64,000 nt of DNA from Haloquadratum sp. (GCA_028275165.1 JAQCNF010000100.1:1-64000), one strand, 5' to 3'. Counted from the stretch's first letter, positions 18,956 to 28,763 are shown. Made by a program: numbers and translations. The notes: generated by a model not told the origin, from the letters alone.

Positions 18956-19855
18956 TCATCGACCAAACAATGACAGTATTTTCTCAACGAGTGTGGGTGT
19001 GGAGTGTGTTTGTTCTGCATGGCGCTGCTCTTGGGTTGTACGAAGCTCAGCAAGTGCGGAGGCCTGATCTGTCGTTCCAGAGCCGGTTTCGGTTTTTGTA
19101 TCCCCACCTTTCAATCCTTGCAGTCCGGCTACAGCATCGTCAACGCTGCTTCCTGTTGACTCCTCAGCTGAGATATTGGACAAATCGACGGAGGCAAACT
19201 CATCTTCGTCAGCAGTAAGTGTGATCCCGCGTGTGTCATCTCGCTCGACTCCCCCCCAGTTGATCTCTGCACCTTCCATAGCTGTTTCAATATCACGGCG
19301 CACTTCGGCCTCAGATACATCATCTTCTGTTGCTCGCTCTTGTTCAGCCTCAGCATTTGCCTCAAGTTGTTGCTGAGCGAGCTCACGGCTCGTTCGCTCA
19401 ACATAATATCCCGAAAGTGCCGTTCCTGCGGTCGCAACAACAATGATTGCTCCTAATGCATATAGTCCGACCACGATGCTGCTATTGTTGTTTAGAAACC
19501 ACTTCTCCCAGTATACCTGAGTAAAGCGGACAGCAGCAATCAAACAAAGAGCAACGCCGCCGCTGCTAATAAAGTCAATCCGGCGCGAAACTGGCAGGAG
19601 CACAGTAGTGCCGAGCAGAAGGGTTGGGATGCCACTTGCACCAGTAAAGACCGCAAATTCACGCAGAATATATTTAAATTCTTGCCCAGGTTGAATTGTC
19701 GTGCTCCACAGGAAGATTGCAATCGATGTGATGATCAGGCCGACTCCGGTAAAAAACAGGCCGAACCCAACATACACCGTGCGGCTATCTTTTACGGGTC
19801 CGATGTACTGCCGATATACACGATGGAGGAATTTCTTCGAGCCATTATCAGACAT
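18956..19855 (-). CDS. Four-helix membrane protein with long acidic tail, CdpA-like
   Basis: From the ATG at 19855 (MSDNGSKKFLHR) it has 299 residues; an in-frame ATG at 19870 is possible. The longer open frame to 19951 has an unlikely Cys/His-rich start. Four hydrophobic helices occupy roughly residues 28-170 (VYVGFGLFFTGVGLIITS, ILREFAVFTGASGIP and two more). A charged coiled segment and a Ser/Thr/Asp/Glu-rich linker follow. The protein ends in a short amphipathic segment, HSTPTLVEKILSLFGR. Helices, disordered linker and short conserved C-terminus match the published layout of the haloarchaeal division scaffold CdpA. The match is by architecture only. It sits about 120 bases upstream of the actin-like gene on the same strand. 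Confidence 0.6.
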   Translation of the reverse strand: MSDNGSKKFLHRVYRQYIGPVKDSRTVYVGFGLFFTGVGLIITSIAIFLWSTTIQPGQEFKYILREFAVFTGASGIPTLLLGTTVLLPVSRRIDFISSGGVALCLIAAVRFTQVYWEKWFLNNNSSIVVGLYALGAIIVVATAGTALSGYYVERTSRELAQQQLEANAEAEQERATEDDVSEAEVRRDIETAMEGAEINWGGVERDDTRGITLTADEDEFASVDLSNISAEESTGSSVDDAVAGLQGLKGGDTKTETGSGTTDQASALAELRTTQEQRHAEQTHSTPTLVEKILSLFGR

Positions 19856-20047
19856 ACCTATATTGACCATGACGAAAGACAAATATCTTCGCCCCAATTC
19901 TGAACAACGACACAGACACACGTGAGCGGAGTGCCAAATCAATGGGAGCAATCAAGTAGAATAGCTATTCAGATACGCAAGATATGCTTCACACGGTATG
20001 TTGGTACTTCTTGAGGAGAGTGAAAGAATACTGTACTATGCTGGGTG

Positions 20048-20905
20048 CTACCCAATCCATATGTCTGTAAATGACTCAAAGAAATCAGAGTCTGTTGGAA
20101 GCATATTGTGTTGAACGGCTAACTCTTGTGCCCGCGAATTAACGTCATCGACAAACTGATCAACAGCAGATTGATACTGTTTTGCCCGGCTCCCACCAAA
20201 ATACGTCCGTCGTTGGATAGCCGTCTCAGTGCCTTTGAAAATTGTATCACCGCTAATATCTGGGTTAATCTCTCCAGGAGCGAGAACCTGTGCCAGAATG
20301 ACCTCATTCTCAGCCAACGAAGAAAGTCCAGTTTCTAACTCAGATAGGTCGCCAAGACAATCAGTTACGATAACAACAAGAGAGCGCGAGTTGATACTCC
20401 CAGCATATGTTTCGAACGCAGTCGCAAACTCGGCCTCGCCGCTGGGGGTGTATTCATTCAATTGATCAATGAGAGTCAAAACCTCCCCGCGGGTTGAGGC
20501 ACCTGTATCGATCCGGTCATATGAGTTTGTAAAGAGTGAAAATCTAAATTCGTCGTGCGCTTCAGCGGTGAGATATGCATACCCCAGCCCTAACTTGGCT
20601 CCAAACTCAAATTTATCCTGTAATTCTTCTCCAAAGTCCATCGATGCACTTGCATCTAGGAGGATATGAACCGTCAAATTACGTTCTTCCTCAAACTGCT
20701 TGATATAGTATTCACCGGTCCGTGCATACAGTCGCCAATCAATCAACCGAGTATCATCACCACGTGAATACCGCCGATAATCACTAAATGTCAATCCCTC
20801 GCCGACGCTCTGTGACTGCTGTTCTCCCTGTTGAATACTCGTTGTCTGCTGATCTATTCCAGATTCAAATCGTGCTAGTTCGTCAAGGAATGCAGGTGAA
20901 ATCAC
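20048..20905 (-). CDS. DUF58 protein, partner of MoxR ATPase
   Basis: This 285-residue soluble protein has the DUF58 core GDDTRLIDWRLYARTGEYYIKQ near residues 50-70, followed by a VWA-like stretch beginning VHILLDASASMDFG with a MIDAS-type DxSxS. DUF58 proteins are encoded next to MoxR AAA ATPases and VWA proteins and are thought to form chaperone-like assembly systems. The start is GTG at 20905 and overlaps the moxR stop codon (GTGA), which indicates translational coupling. It is the last gene of the six-gene minus-strand set that begins at 27598. Confidence 0.85.
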   Translation of the reverse strand: MISPAFLDELARFESGIDQQTTSIQQGEQQSQSVGEGLTFSDYRRYSRGDDTRLIDWRLYARTGEYYIKQFEEERNLTVHILLDASASMDFGEELQDKFEFGAKLGLGYAYLTAEAHDEFRFSLFTNSYDRIDTGASTRGEVLTLIDQLNEYTPSGEAEFATAFETYAGSINSRSLVVIVTDCLGDLSELETGLSSLAENEVILAQVLAPGEINPDISGDTIFKGTETAIQRRTYFGGSRAKQYQSAVDQFVDDVNSRAQELAVQHNMLPTDSDFFESFTDIWIG

Positions 20906-21855
20906 GAGAACTCGCTCACTAGTTCGCGTATCACATCTTCACTCGTCACACCATCGCGTTCTGCGCGGAAGTCAAGAAGAATCCGATGTCGGAGCACGGG
21001 GATTGCCATCGCTGTGACATCTTCCCAGGAGACATAGTTTCTCCCTTCAAGAAAGGCACGCGCTTTGGCAGTTCTTACTAACCCCATGCTTGCTCGTGGA
21101 GAGGCTCCAAACTCAACTGTCTCAGCTGTCCGTGTTGCACGGACAAGCTTAATCGCTTTATTCCGCATATCTTGGGCAATTGGAACATCCTGAACCAATG
21201 ATTGAATTTTCATCAGCTCTTGCCGGTTTAAAATGCGGTTGACTGGCGGTGAGGACTCTCCTTCTACGTATAATTCAACGATATCCTGCTCTTCAGTGTC
21301 CGATGGATAATCCAGGACTAATTTTAATAAAAACCGATCAGTCTGGGCCTCTGGAAGCGGGTATGTTCCCTCTTGATCAACGGGATTCTGTGTAGCAAGA
21401 ACGAAGAATGGACGCGGCAAATCATATGTTTCGCCCCCAGCAGTTACTTGTTTCTCCTGCATCGCTTCTAGTAGAGCAGCCTGTGTTTTTGGTGTCGCCC
21501 GGTTAATCTCATCTGCTAAGACAACATTTGCAAAGATCGGCCCTTTTTCGAATACAAACTCGCGCTCGTTCTCTGATTCACGGATAATTTCGGTCCCTGT
21601 GATATCAGATGGCATCAAATCAGGGGTATTTTGAATACGCGAAAAATCGAGATCAGTTACATCGGCCACCGTCCGAACCATGGTCGTCTTTCCCAATCCA
21701 GGGTTGCTTTCGAGCAGTGCATTACCATCTGCCAGGATACAAACCAATAGCCGTTCTAATACGTCTTTTTGACCAATGATTCGCTTTTCAGTCTCCTCTC
21801 GGACTTGCTTCAGCTGTCTCTGCAGCGCGTCAACGTCCAGTTCTGTTTCACTCAT
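20902..21855 (-). CDS. moxR: MoxR-family AAA+ ATPase
   Basis: This 317-residue AAA+ ATPase has Walker A NPGLGKTTMV near residue 58 and Walker B VVLADEINRATPKTQAALLEAMQ near residue 112. Sensor 1 is VLATQNPVDQEGTYPLPEAQ, and the arginine-finger/sensor 2 region is GASPRASMGL. MoxR proteins remodel or help assemble metal-binding or VWA-domain client proteins. The VWA-domain genes upstream and the coupled DUF58 gene downstream are typical partners. Start ATG at 21855, 12 bases after the preceding gene stop. This is among the most secure calls in the window. Confidence 0.93.
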   Translation of the reverse strand: MSETELDVDALQRQLKQVREETEKRIIGQKDVLERLLVCILADGNALLESNPGLGKTTMVRTVADVTDLDFSRIQNTPDLMPSDITGTEIIRESENEREFVFEKGPIFANVVLADEINRATPKTQAALLEAMQEKQVTAGGETYDLPRPFFVLATQNPVDQEGTYPLPEAQTDRFLLKLVLDYPSDTEEQDIVELYVEGESSPPVNRILNRQELMKIQSLVQDVPIAQDMRNKAIKLVRATRTAETVEFGASPRASMGLVRTAKARAFLEGRNYVSWEDVTAMAIPVLRHRILLDFRAERDGVTSEDVIRELVSEFS

Positions 21856-21867
21856 ATTGTTGTTTAG

Positions 21868-22779
21868 TTATCTAGAGTCTGTTTCTGTGCGGATTTGAAT
21901 ATTGTACTCTCTAATGAGTGCTGCATCCTCAACATCTGTGCCACTATCATATGCAGCACGTTGGCTTTGAATATTCGTTGCTGAGTCAAATCCCGTGTTT
22001 TGATAACCGGATGGTGCATCAGTCGCGTTTCCGTCTGTATCTCCGGATCCCGTAGAGCTGACCGTTGCGTTCTCAACGGCTTCACCCTCTGGGACATCCG
22101 TTGGGTCCCCTAATAATGAAGAACCATTCCGTAATCCATCATATTCGGTTTCTGATTCACCAGGAATCGTCTCAACGGAGTCTCGCTGTCCCGTGAGCTC
22201 AATGTCGACAACTGCCAAGTTAATCGTTGCTCCACTTAAAATAGCAACAAGTACGAGGGATGCAGCTATTCGTTTAAAATTAAGCAATCCGACGCTCGAT
22301 GCTTTGTTGAGATTATCTAAGACCTCGCTGTACAGTCGATTTATCATTGCGGAATCTGCGTCTCTTCGCACTGCATCGCGCGCAGTGCGGAGTGACTCCT
22401 GTAACGGTGGATTAGCTGCTTCGAATTGCTCGATAAGTGGCTGTCGCTGCCGCCACCATACTTCAGCTACGAACACGACTATCCCTGTAGCACTTCCAAT
22501 GAGAACTCCTGCGGAGAGCAAGACAGGCTGGCCGCTGGTTCCTAATCCAAGCGTATCGCTGAGCAACTCAGACGTCGTCGGATCAAGCGGTATCTGGTCT
22601 GGCAAAACCGGAACCGAAAACACCGTCAACACGACATTAACTAACAGCACAACTGCCGCAGCGTCGATAACTGCGTAAATCACTGCCAGTTTGACTCCTT
22701 CGCGATTGATTTCAGATAGTGCCGTTCGGATTTCTTCCTTGTTGGCGGATGAGGAGTGTGAGTTGTGTTTTGGAGTCAT
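21868..22779 (-). CDS. Membrane protein of the MoxR/VWA operon
   Basis: This 303-residue protein has an N-terminal charged segment and hydrophobic helices at roughly residues 30-50, 75-97 and 155-175. After them comes a long extracytoplasmic-looking Ser/Thr/Gly/Asp-rich tail (SGDTDGNATDAPSG) with several possible N-glycosylation sites. No family was recognised. Position between the coiled-coil gene and moxR, with a 12-base spacing to moxR, makes it a probable component of the same complex. Comparable membrane proteins occupy the same slot in other haloarchaeal MoxR operons as far as I know. Confidence 0.7.
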   Translation of the reverse strand: MTPKHNSHSSSANKEEIRTALSEINREGVKLAVIYAVIDAAAVVLLVNVVLTVFSVPVLPDQIPLDPTTSELLSDTLGLGTSGQPVLLSAGVLIGSATGIVVFVAEVWWRQRQPLIEQFEAANPPLQESLRTARDAVRRDADSAMINRLYSEVLDNLNKASSVGLLNFKRIAASLVLVAILSGATINLAVVDIELTGQRDSVETIPGESETEYDGLRNGSSLLGDPTDVPEGEAVENATVSSTGSGDTDGNATDAPSGYQNTGFDSATNIQSQRAAYDSGTDVEDAALIREYNIQIRTETDSR

Positions 22780-22824
22780 TGAGCTGATTGAATTGAACTG
22801 ATTTGAGTTATGTCGGCTATCTAC

Positions 22825-23400
22825 TTAACAGTACGATGGGATTGCAATCGTTGCATTTGTTCTGGCATCTGCACTTCTAAGTCTGGAGCAGGCATCTTGT
22901 ACATCATTTTGCAAGCTCTCTTTTTCAGCCTGAAGATCACTCACTTGATTCTCAAGATCGGTGACGTCTGATTGAAGTTGCTGATTATCTTCCTGCAAAG
23001 TTTGTACCTCGTTTCGTAACTCACTGTTCTGTGCATTGAGTTCATTGACTCGCTGTTCAACTTGCTGAAGTTCTTGACGCGTGTTCGCTAATTCTTGCTG
23101 AGTCTCTTCCAAATTCGACTCTGTCTGTTCAAGATTGCTCGAAACCTGTGACACATCTCCCCGAGCTGTTTGCAGTGTCTGATTCAGCTCCTGAACGCGC
23201 TGTCGCGCAGCGTTCAGCTCAGATCGTGTTTGATCAAGTCTTTCCCGAAGTTGCTCGTTTTGTGATCGAAGCTCACTATTTTCACTATTCAGACCCTGTA
23301 CCGACTCTTGATAAAACAGAGTCGCCCCCGCTGTTCCGGCGACTGAAAGACAGATGAGGAGTGCCAATCCGATATTGATTGACTGTCCGATGATACTCAT
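22825..23400 (-). CDS. Membrane-anchored coiled-coil protein
   Basis: From the ATG at 23400 it has 191 residues; the longer frame to 23508 starts inside the upstream gene and gives a non-native N-terminus. A single hydrophobic segment at residues about 7-30 (IGLALLICLSVAGTAGA) acts as signal or anchor. Nearly the whole remainder, to about residue 170, is a Gln/Asn/Glu/Leu-rich heptad coiled coil (LNSENSELRSQNEQLRERL). A short tail with two cysteines and IAIPSYC ends it. Its ATG overlaps the stop of the VWA gene (ATGA). A structural or spacer role outside the membrane is likely. Coiled-coil content limits homology inference. Confidence 0.75.
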   Translation of the reverse strand: MSIIGQSINIGLALLICLSVAGTAGATLFYQESVQGLNSENSELRSQNEQLRERLDQTRSELNAARQRVQELNQTLQTARGDVSQVSSNLEQTESNLEETQQELANTRQELQQVEQRVNELNAQNSELRNEVQTLQEDNQQLQSDVTDLENQVSDLQAEKESLQNDVQDACSRLRSADARTNATIAIPSYC

Positions 23401-25802
23401 TTCAATCCGCTCTCTAGTGAGGTGTGACCTTGGTATACTTGAACTCGCCGGAGAACGACCTCTGTTACGAAGACGAGCAGTCCAACTGTGATGAAAACCC
23501 AGTCCCACTCACGACGGATATCACGGACACGAACTGACTGGTCACGGGCAAACTCCGCAATGTCTGCGGCTTCGCCAGTTCTGAACTGTTGCCCACCAGT
23601 TGCAGATACAGCTTCTGACAGAGCTGGCGATGAACCAAACCCAGCGAATTCGGCTGGATAGTTTGCAGCGTAAGTAATGTTACCAACCTGATGGAATCCG
23701 ATTCTCTCTGGAGTGACGGATGCTTCATACACCTCATCTCCAACCGACCGAAAACTGCGATTTTCAATCTCTGGTGGCTCGCTCCCACGGTAGGTTATCG
23801 ATGTCGGCTGGTTGAGACGTGTATCTGGAGCATCAGTGAAGCCGGTTGCTTTTCGATCTGGATTACCGATAACATAATTTGTTGTCTTCGTGAGCAGGAG
23901 AGAGTCCGACTGGTCAAGTAATCCACCAAGGGATCCACCCAGATCATATGTTGTTAAAGTTGCTACACGCCCCAGTCCGAACTGCCAGGTGGCCAACGCT
24001 GGATCTCCGTCAGGACTGGCAACTAAGAAGTTTGCACCCGGACGAACAGACACGTCATTCGCCCGTGTCGGTGAAGCTTCTAATGAGATACCCTGGGTAA
24101 TATAATTCTGAGTATCGACGACAGTGAGTGAGTCGCCACCGACCGCCTGGCCGGCACCACCGAATAAAATACGTAGTCGGTCTGTTTGGTCGGCTCTAAA
24201 GTACGTCCCCCCAGATATGTCAGCTAATCGTTGGAGGAGTGGTTCATTGACCTGTGCTCCGGCGCCGATTGTGATCACTCTAATGCCCTGCCGGCCAAGT
24301 GTCTCTGCAACGACACCGGAGCGACTGCGGCTATCGACACCGTCACTAATGAGTAGCACTGTCCCACGCTGTCCATCGAGTAGCTCTTCTGCGCCGCGGA
24401 GTCCATTTGCGATATTCGTCCCGCCTCGGGATGTCAGTCGACGAATGTTTTTACGGACTCGGTCTCGACTTTGCCCGAGGTCAGATAGATTATTAATTCG
24501 GTATGCTTGCCGATTGAATCCAACGACCCCAACAGTCGTTTGATCGCCGAGTTGTGAAAGCGCGTCCAATGCAACTGCCTTTTGAATCTTCATGCCACCC
24601 TCGGTACTTCCTGAGACATCGATTGCCATAACGATCCGAGCGCTGCCTGGTGACGATTCTCCGAATTGTACCGGTAACATCGTCGCTAATGTGGTATTAT
24701 CATAATTGCCACTTTCAAATGCACTTGGGCCTCCAGTGATAAACAGACCATTTCCATCAATCACGAACTCTTGAAGCGTTCCGATATTTCCCAGCTCACC
24801 AGCTGCAACATTTTGAACAACAACGGCGCTGTAGGGGTCTAAATTCGAGGGAACCGCAGTCGCAGTCTCGACTCGATACAGCTGCGATAGGTAACTCTCG
24901 AATGGATACGAACCACGAGAGATATACAGGATTCGTGGTTGCTGAACCACACGGGTGGTTGCACGCGCAATATTATTTACCTCAAAGAGGTCATCGCTGG
25001 CAATTTCAGCACGTATCTGATGTGAGCCAACCGAGTCGAACGTATGCTGTATCTGAATCTGTCCGGTGCCAGTAGAGATCTCTGTGGCATTGACTTCTTC
25101 GCCGTCGATTAATATACGAATAGGAAGCTCTTCAGATGCCTCGACACCTTGTATAGTAACGCCAATTTGAGTCGTGACACCAACGCTTGTTTTCTGCGGG
25201 GCTTCTATGCTCACATATTGTTCCGTTCGCTGCGCATCTGGGGAGACTGAACTGATTGTTGCATTCAACGAGCGAGCGAATTCTGCTGTTTCAGCTAAAC
25301 TCTGCCCACCAGTTCGTTGACCGTCCGAGAGAACCACGACCGAGCTATTCTGCCTGAGATTCGCAGCAATTGAGTCGCCAAGGCGCGACGTATTCGCCGT
25401 CGCAATTTGTGACCTCCTGACCGGCATTCCGGTCTCCTCAATATCAGTTTCAAGTTGGTCAGCGACCGTTGGTGAGACTGACATACTACTTGAATTGTCA
25501 ACGAGCAATGTCACTGATGGGTCACCAGCACTCTCCACGGTTGCGATGCTGTATGGGCCTGCTGCTCCGATAATTAATAACGTAATAATTAGGAGCCGAG
25601 AGATAATAAATAAACGTCTGGACCGAGCTGATGCGGTTCCATCAGTACGGAAGTAGATTAACACAAATAAACCAAAAGCACCGACTGGGAGTCCAACCAA
25701 GGCAATAGGTCGGGAAAGACCAATTAACGTATCTAAGAGTGAGGTCTGTATGTTAAGAAGCCGCACCCAAGCTGTAGTGAATGAATAAAACAACAAAGTC
25801 AT
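23397..25802 (-). CDS. Large membrane VWA-domain protein
   Basis: This 801-residue protein from ATG 25802 (GTG 25805 is also in frame) overlaps the upstream stop as TGATG. Two to three N-terminal helices precede a VWA-like region starting VTLLVDNSSSMS near residue 95. A glutamine-amidotransferase-like segment lies around residues 330-370. A second, full VWA domain follows at about 390-560, with MIDAS motif AIDVSGSTEGG and LLISDGVDSR. A C-terminal helix (WVFITVGLLVFVTEVVL) anchors it with a short cytoplasmic end. The architecture matches BatA/BatB-associated proteins with a central GATase-like fold that serve as MoxR clients. Most of the protein lies outside the membrane. Confidence 0.85.
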   Translation of the reverse strand: MTLLFYSFTTAWVRLLNIQTSLLDTLIGLSRPIALVGLPVGAFGLFVLIYFRTDGTASARSRRLFIISRLLIITLLIIGAAGPYSIATVESAGDPSVTLLVDNSSSMSVSPTVADQLETDIEETGMPVRRSQIATANTSRLGDSIAANLRQNSSVVVLSDGQRTGGQSLAETAEFARSLNATISSVSPDAQRTEQYVSIEAPQKTSVGVTTQIGVTIQGVEASEELPIRILIDGEEVNATEISTGTGQIQIQHTFDSVGSHQIRAEIASDDLFEVNNIARATTRVVQQPRILYISRGSYPFESYLSQLYRVETATAVPSNLDPYSAVVVQNVAAGELGNIGTLQEFVIDGNGLFITGGPSAFESGNYDNTTLATMLPVQFGESSPGSARIVMAIDVSGSTEGGMKIQKAVALDALSQLGDQTTVGVVGFNRQAYRINNLSDLGQSRDRVRKNIRRLTSRGGTNIANGLRGAEELLDGQRGTVLLISDGVDSRSRSGVVAETLGRQGIRVITIGAGAQVNEPLLQRLADISGGTYFRADQTDRLRILFGGAGQAVGGDSLTVVDTQNYITQGISLEASPTRANDVSVRPGANFLVASPDGDPALATWQFGLGRVATLTTYDLGGSLGGLLDQSDSLLLTKTTNYVIGNPDRKATGFTDAPDTRLNQPTSITYRGSEPPEIENRSFRSVGDEVYEASVTPERIGFHQVGNITYAANYPAEFAGFGSSPALSEAVSATGGQQFRTGEAADIAEFARDQSVRVRDIRREWDWVFITVGLLVFVTEVVLRRVQVYQGHTSLESGLK

Positions 25803-27598
25803 CACAGATCACCTCGTCTACGAAGGAGACCAACTTCGAGAAGGCCAATCGCACCCCCGAGCAGCGCTACTACCCACGTTAGCGGGCGTGAAACGACGGT
25901 CTCCTCCTGTCTTGTCTCAAGCGATTCCGAGGCCTGCGTCTCAGAGACTGAGGCGGTATCCACAGCTGATTCAGATTCGCTCATAAGTGATACAGCGTAC
26001 GTCTTGCCTCCACCTCGGTAGATGCCTGTCTCTTGTAACGAAATCGTTTGACCAGTCAGTGTTGTCGTCGGCCCCTCAACAGTGGTTGTATTTTCATACT
26101 GGAGTCGTTCACCGGTTTCGCGATTCAGCGACGATGTCTGGGCACGGCCGGCTAAGTAAAACACCGCTCGTTTCCAAAAGACGGGATACTGATAATTAAA
26201 CCGAAAAGGATCACTATCAGCGAGAGACCCGTAATATAGAATTCTTCCCTGACCACGCTCAGCAGTCGCGATGAGTGGACTCCCCGAACTGGTTGCAATA
26301 TGAGTCTGTCCGTTTGTCAACGAGCCCCTGAGATACTGCTCTGGCGGCGGAAACTCTATCTGCTCAGTCAGTGGTGATGAGCGACCACGCACGACTGTTG
26401 GATTTGCTGCGGTTCCCTCTGGATTAATCAAGAGTAGATCCTGATAGGATGTTGGCGGCGATTCCTGAGCCACGATCCCTACTCCGCCACCATTTGATAC
26501 GATATCGCGTCCAGTTTCGACGCTCCCATCAAGCAGACGTTCGGGTGCAACATCACTATACAGTATCACATCATAGTCTGGTCTGATTGATGTCGGTGGC
26601 TCTCGCACCGACAATGATACCACATCGATCACTGAAAGTGCCGTTTGAAGATATCGATTCGGGTCGTTTGACAAGAGCAGCACATCAACGGTGTCTTGGG
26701 TTGGTGCCGAGACGTACGCAATATTGTCCTCCGCGAAGGAGTCTGTAGGACGCAACTCTGCACGCCCTCCACCAGGGGGCGCACGAAAGGTCATATCGGT
26801 GATTCCATCAGGCGAGAGGCGGACCCGCTTCGTTGAGTTGCCAACCGATACCGTGCTGGTGACTGTGCTGCTACCGAAGTTTTTGATTGTATATGTGATG
26901 TTTTGCCCAGAGAATGACTGCGAAATGAATCCGATATTTGCTTCTCCTCCATCGTTGAACTGTTCAAGCGAGACTTGCAATCCCTGCGCGCGAGCCGACC
27001 TCACTGCTTCAACCCATCGGTTTCCTGCAAAGTCGCTCAAAACGACTATCCGAGCGTTCTCTCCGGCGACCGCTGTCGCTTGTGTGATTGCTGCCTGTAA
27101 ATTTGCAGGCACTGGCCGTGCCTGCAATCCGTCTAAGGCAGTCGCTGTTTCACTTGGGGTCCCCGTCTGCAAGACTACCTTTGGTCGATTGCCAGCATAC
27201 ACAATTGAATTTGTCCCAGTGGAGGATTGTTTGGCTTCCGAGACTGCCTGCTCAAACCGAGTGCTATCAGATGTTTCGGTGAGCATACTAGCACTCCCGT
27301 CTATGACCAACACGGTTTCCGAAACGGTCTGACTTTGCGCGACCGAGATATATGGGCCAGCGAGTGCTATGGCAAGGATAACGATGATGAGCAGCTGAAG
27401 TAATAACAACGTATTCCGACGAAGTCTATCAAATAATGGGCGAGATGAGTCTTGTTCCTCCTCCTCAAAGATGAACCGGACAGTTGGTAGTTCGATTTCT
27501 TGTGGATCAGGTTGTATAAGATATAAATAAACAACTGGAACGGCCGCGAGGAGGGCTCCAAGTCCAATTGGAGAGAGCAAGAAATCATCTAGGACCAT
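25802..27598 (-). CDS. BatA-type membrane protein with VWA domain
   Basis: This 598-residue protein starts at the ATG at 27598 (MVLDDFLLSPIGLGALLAA); the ORF extending to 27640 adds an implausible Cys/His-rich leader. The N-terminus is the BatA type, with two helices enclosing QEIELPTVRFIFEEEE (about 32-47). A VWA domain follows with MIDAS VLVIDGSASMLTET near 108. Further on come a beta-rich extracytoplasmic part and a C-terminal helix (TWVVALLGGAIGLLEVGLLR). It is the first gene of the MoxR/DUF58/VWA operon and overlaps the next gene by one base (TGATG). No promoter was identified beyond an AT-rich stretch upstream. Confidence 0.85.
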   Translation of the reverse strand: MVLDDFLLSPIGLGALLAAVPVVYLYLIQPDPQEIELPTVRFIFEEEEQDSSRPLFDRLRRNTLLLLQLLIIVILAIALAGPYISVAQSQTVSETVLVIDGSASMLTETSDSTRFEQAVSEAKQSSTGTNSIVYAGNRPKVVLQTGTPSETATALDGLQARPVPANLQAAITQATAVAGENARIVVLSDFAGNRWVEAVRSARAQGLQVSLEQFNDGGEANIGFISQSFSGQNITYTIKNFGSSTVTSTVSVGNSTKRVRLSPDGITDMTFRAPPGGGRAELRPTDSFAEDNIAYVSAPTQDTVDVLLLSNDPNRYLQTALSVIDVVSLSVREPPTSIRPDYDVILYSDVAPERLLDGSVETGRDIVSNGGGVGIVAQESPPTSYQDLLLINPEGTAANPTVVRGRSSPLTEQIEFPPPEQYLRGSLTNGQTHIATSSGSPLIATAERGQGRILYYGSLADSDPFRFNYQYPVFWKRAVFYLAGRAQTSSLNRETGERLQYENTTTVEGPTTTLTGQTISLQETGIYRGGGKTYAVSLMSESESAVDTASVSETQASESLETRQEETVVSRPLTWVVALLGGAIGLLEVGLLRRRGDL

Positions 27599-27703
27599 AT
27601 CGAAAAGATTTCTGCAGTGAGTATTTGTCTTTCGGAACACGGAATGGAATGAAGCTGAGCTGAACCGAACTCACCTCACCTCCACGGGATTACAATACAG
27701 GAA

Positions 27704-28585
27704 TCAGTGGGTTTGATTGCCTTGCCGATTCTGCTTTCGCTCCTGCGTGGGATGATTCGAAATATACACTTTGGTATGGTCGGGAATATCCTCGGTGATC
27801 CAAGAGTTTGCCCCGATTGAGACATGATCGCCGACATTCACAGGCCCGAGAACCTTCGTTCCCGCACCGATCACGACGTGATTGCCGATATTTGGGTGTC
27901 GCTTATAATCTTTTTTGAGCTTGTGAGCTTCGCCCTCCTGCTCTTTAAAGTGAAGGGCACCAAGAGTGACATCCTGATATAATCGAACCCACCGCCCGAC
28001 TGTCGCTGTTTCACCAATTACGACTCCGTTTCCATGATCAATAAAAAAGTGCTCACCAATCTCCGCTCCAGGATGAATATCGATACCAGTCTGTGTCTTA
28101 GCATACTCTGTCAGCTCACGAGCATACTCAGGAGCTCCTGCTGTGTACAGGACATGTGCAATTCGCTGCATGGCAATCGCAAGGAATCCAGGATACGAGC
28201 GAATAATCTCCGTGTAGCTCTTCGCAGCTGGGTCGCCTTTATACGCCGCTTCGACATCCTTTTTGAGTGTTTCACGCAACTGTGGCAATGTATCAAGAAC
28301 ACTCGTAACGATTTCATCAGTGTTCGAACTCGTGTATGGGCAGACGCCCGCATGAAAAAGACTACCAAGTTCATCAAGTGAGTCTACGATGGCAAGTTCA
28401 TCTCGAACTAGCTCTGGGGCATTCCAACAGGTCGGAAACAAGAGGCGTTGAATGAGCTCAATCTCGCCCCGCCGCTGATCTCGCTCTGGAAAACAGACCG
28501 AAACACTGGTTGGAAACGGTTCCTCGTCTGCCTGTATTGAGGTATGTAACTCCTTGTGTGCGTTTCCACCATATCGGTAGTTCAT
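27704..28585 (-). CDS. cysE: Serine O-acetyltransferase
   Basis: From ATG 28585 (MNYRYGG) it has about 293 residues; an in-frame ATG at 28594 is also possible. The N-terminal helical domain (about 1-170) is followed by the left-handed parallel beta-helix. Hexapeptide repeats include IDIHPGAEIGEHFFIDHGNG, VVIGETATVG and RLYQDVTLGA, then HPNIGNHVVIGAGTKVLG and VSIGANSWI. The catalytic HG pair in DHGNGVVIGE is typical of CysE. It acetylates L-serine with acetyl-CoA as the first step of cysteine synthesis. The neighbour on the other strand is trpE. It stands alone. Confidence 0.9.
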   Translation of the reverse strand: MNYRYGGNAHKELHTSIQADEEPFPTSVSVCFPERDQRRGEIELIQRLLFPTCWNAPELVRDELAIVDSLDELGSLFHAGVCPYTSSNTDEIVTSVLDTLPQLRETLKKDVEAAYKGDPAAKSYTEIIRSYPGFLAIAMQRIAHVLYTAGAPEYARELTEYAKTQTGIDIHPGAEIGEHFFIDHGNGVVIGETATVGRWVRLYQDVTLGALHFKEQEGEAHKLKKDYKRHPNIGNHVVIGAGTKVLGPVNVGDHVSIGANSWITEDIPDHTKVYISNHPTQERKQNRQGNQTH

Positions 28586-28763
28586 ATATATCAATATTTA
28601 CGCCACGGTTTGACCTTAGCGACTGCAGTTGCACGGTCTTAACGAGCGAATGTCATCAATATGAGCATTTGAGTAGAGAACTATTTGAATTTCCAGCAAT
28701 AAACAATGGTATTGAGTAACCAAAGAATGAATCAGCATTGGACAAACACAAATATCGAACAAA

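Noticed and set aside
22193-22678. 161-residue plus-strand frame in the MoxR region
   Set aside because: Antisense shadow of the membrane protein on the minus strand; Ser/Thr-rich composition is typical of antisense frames here.
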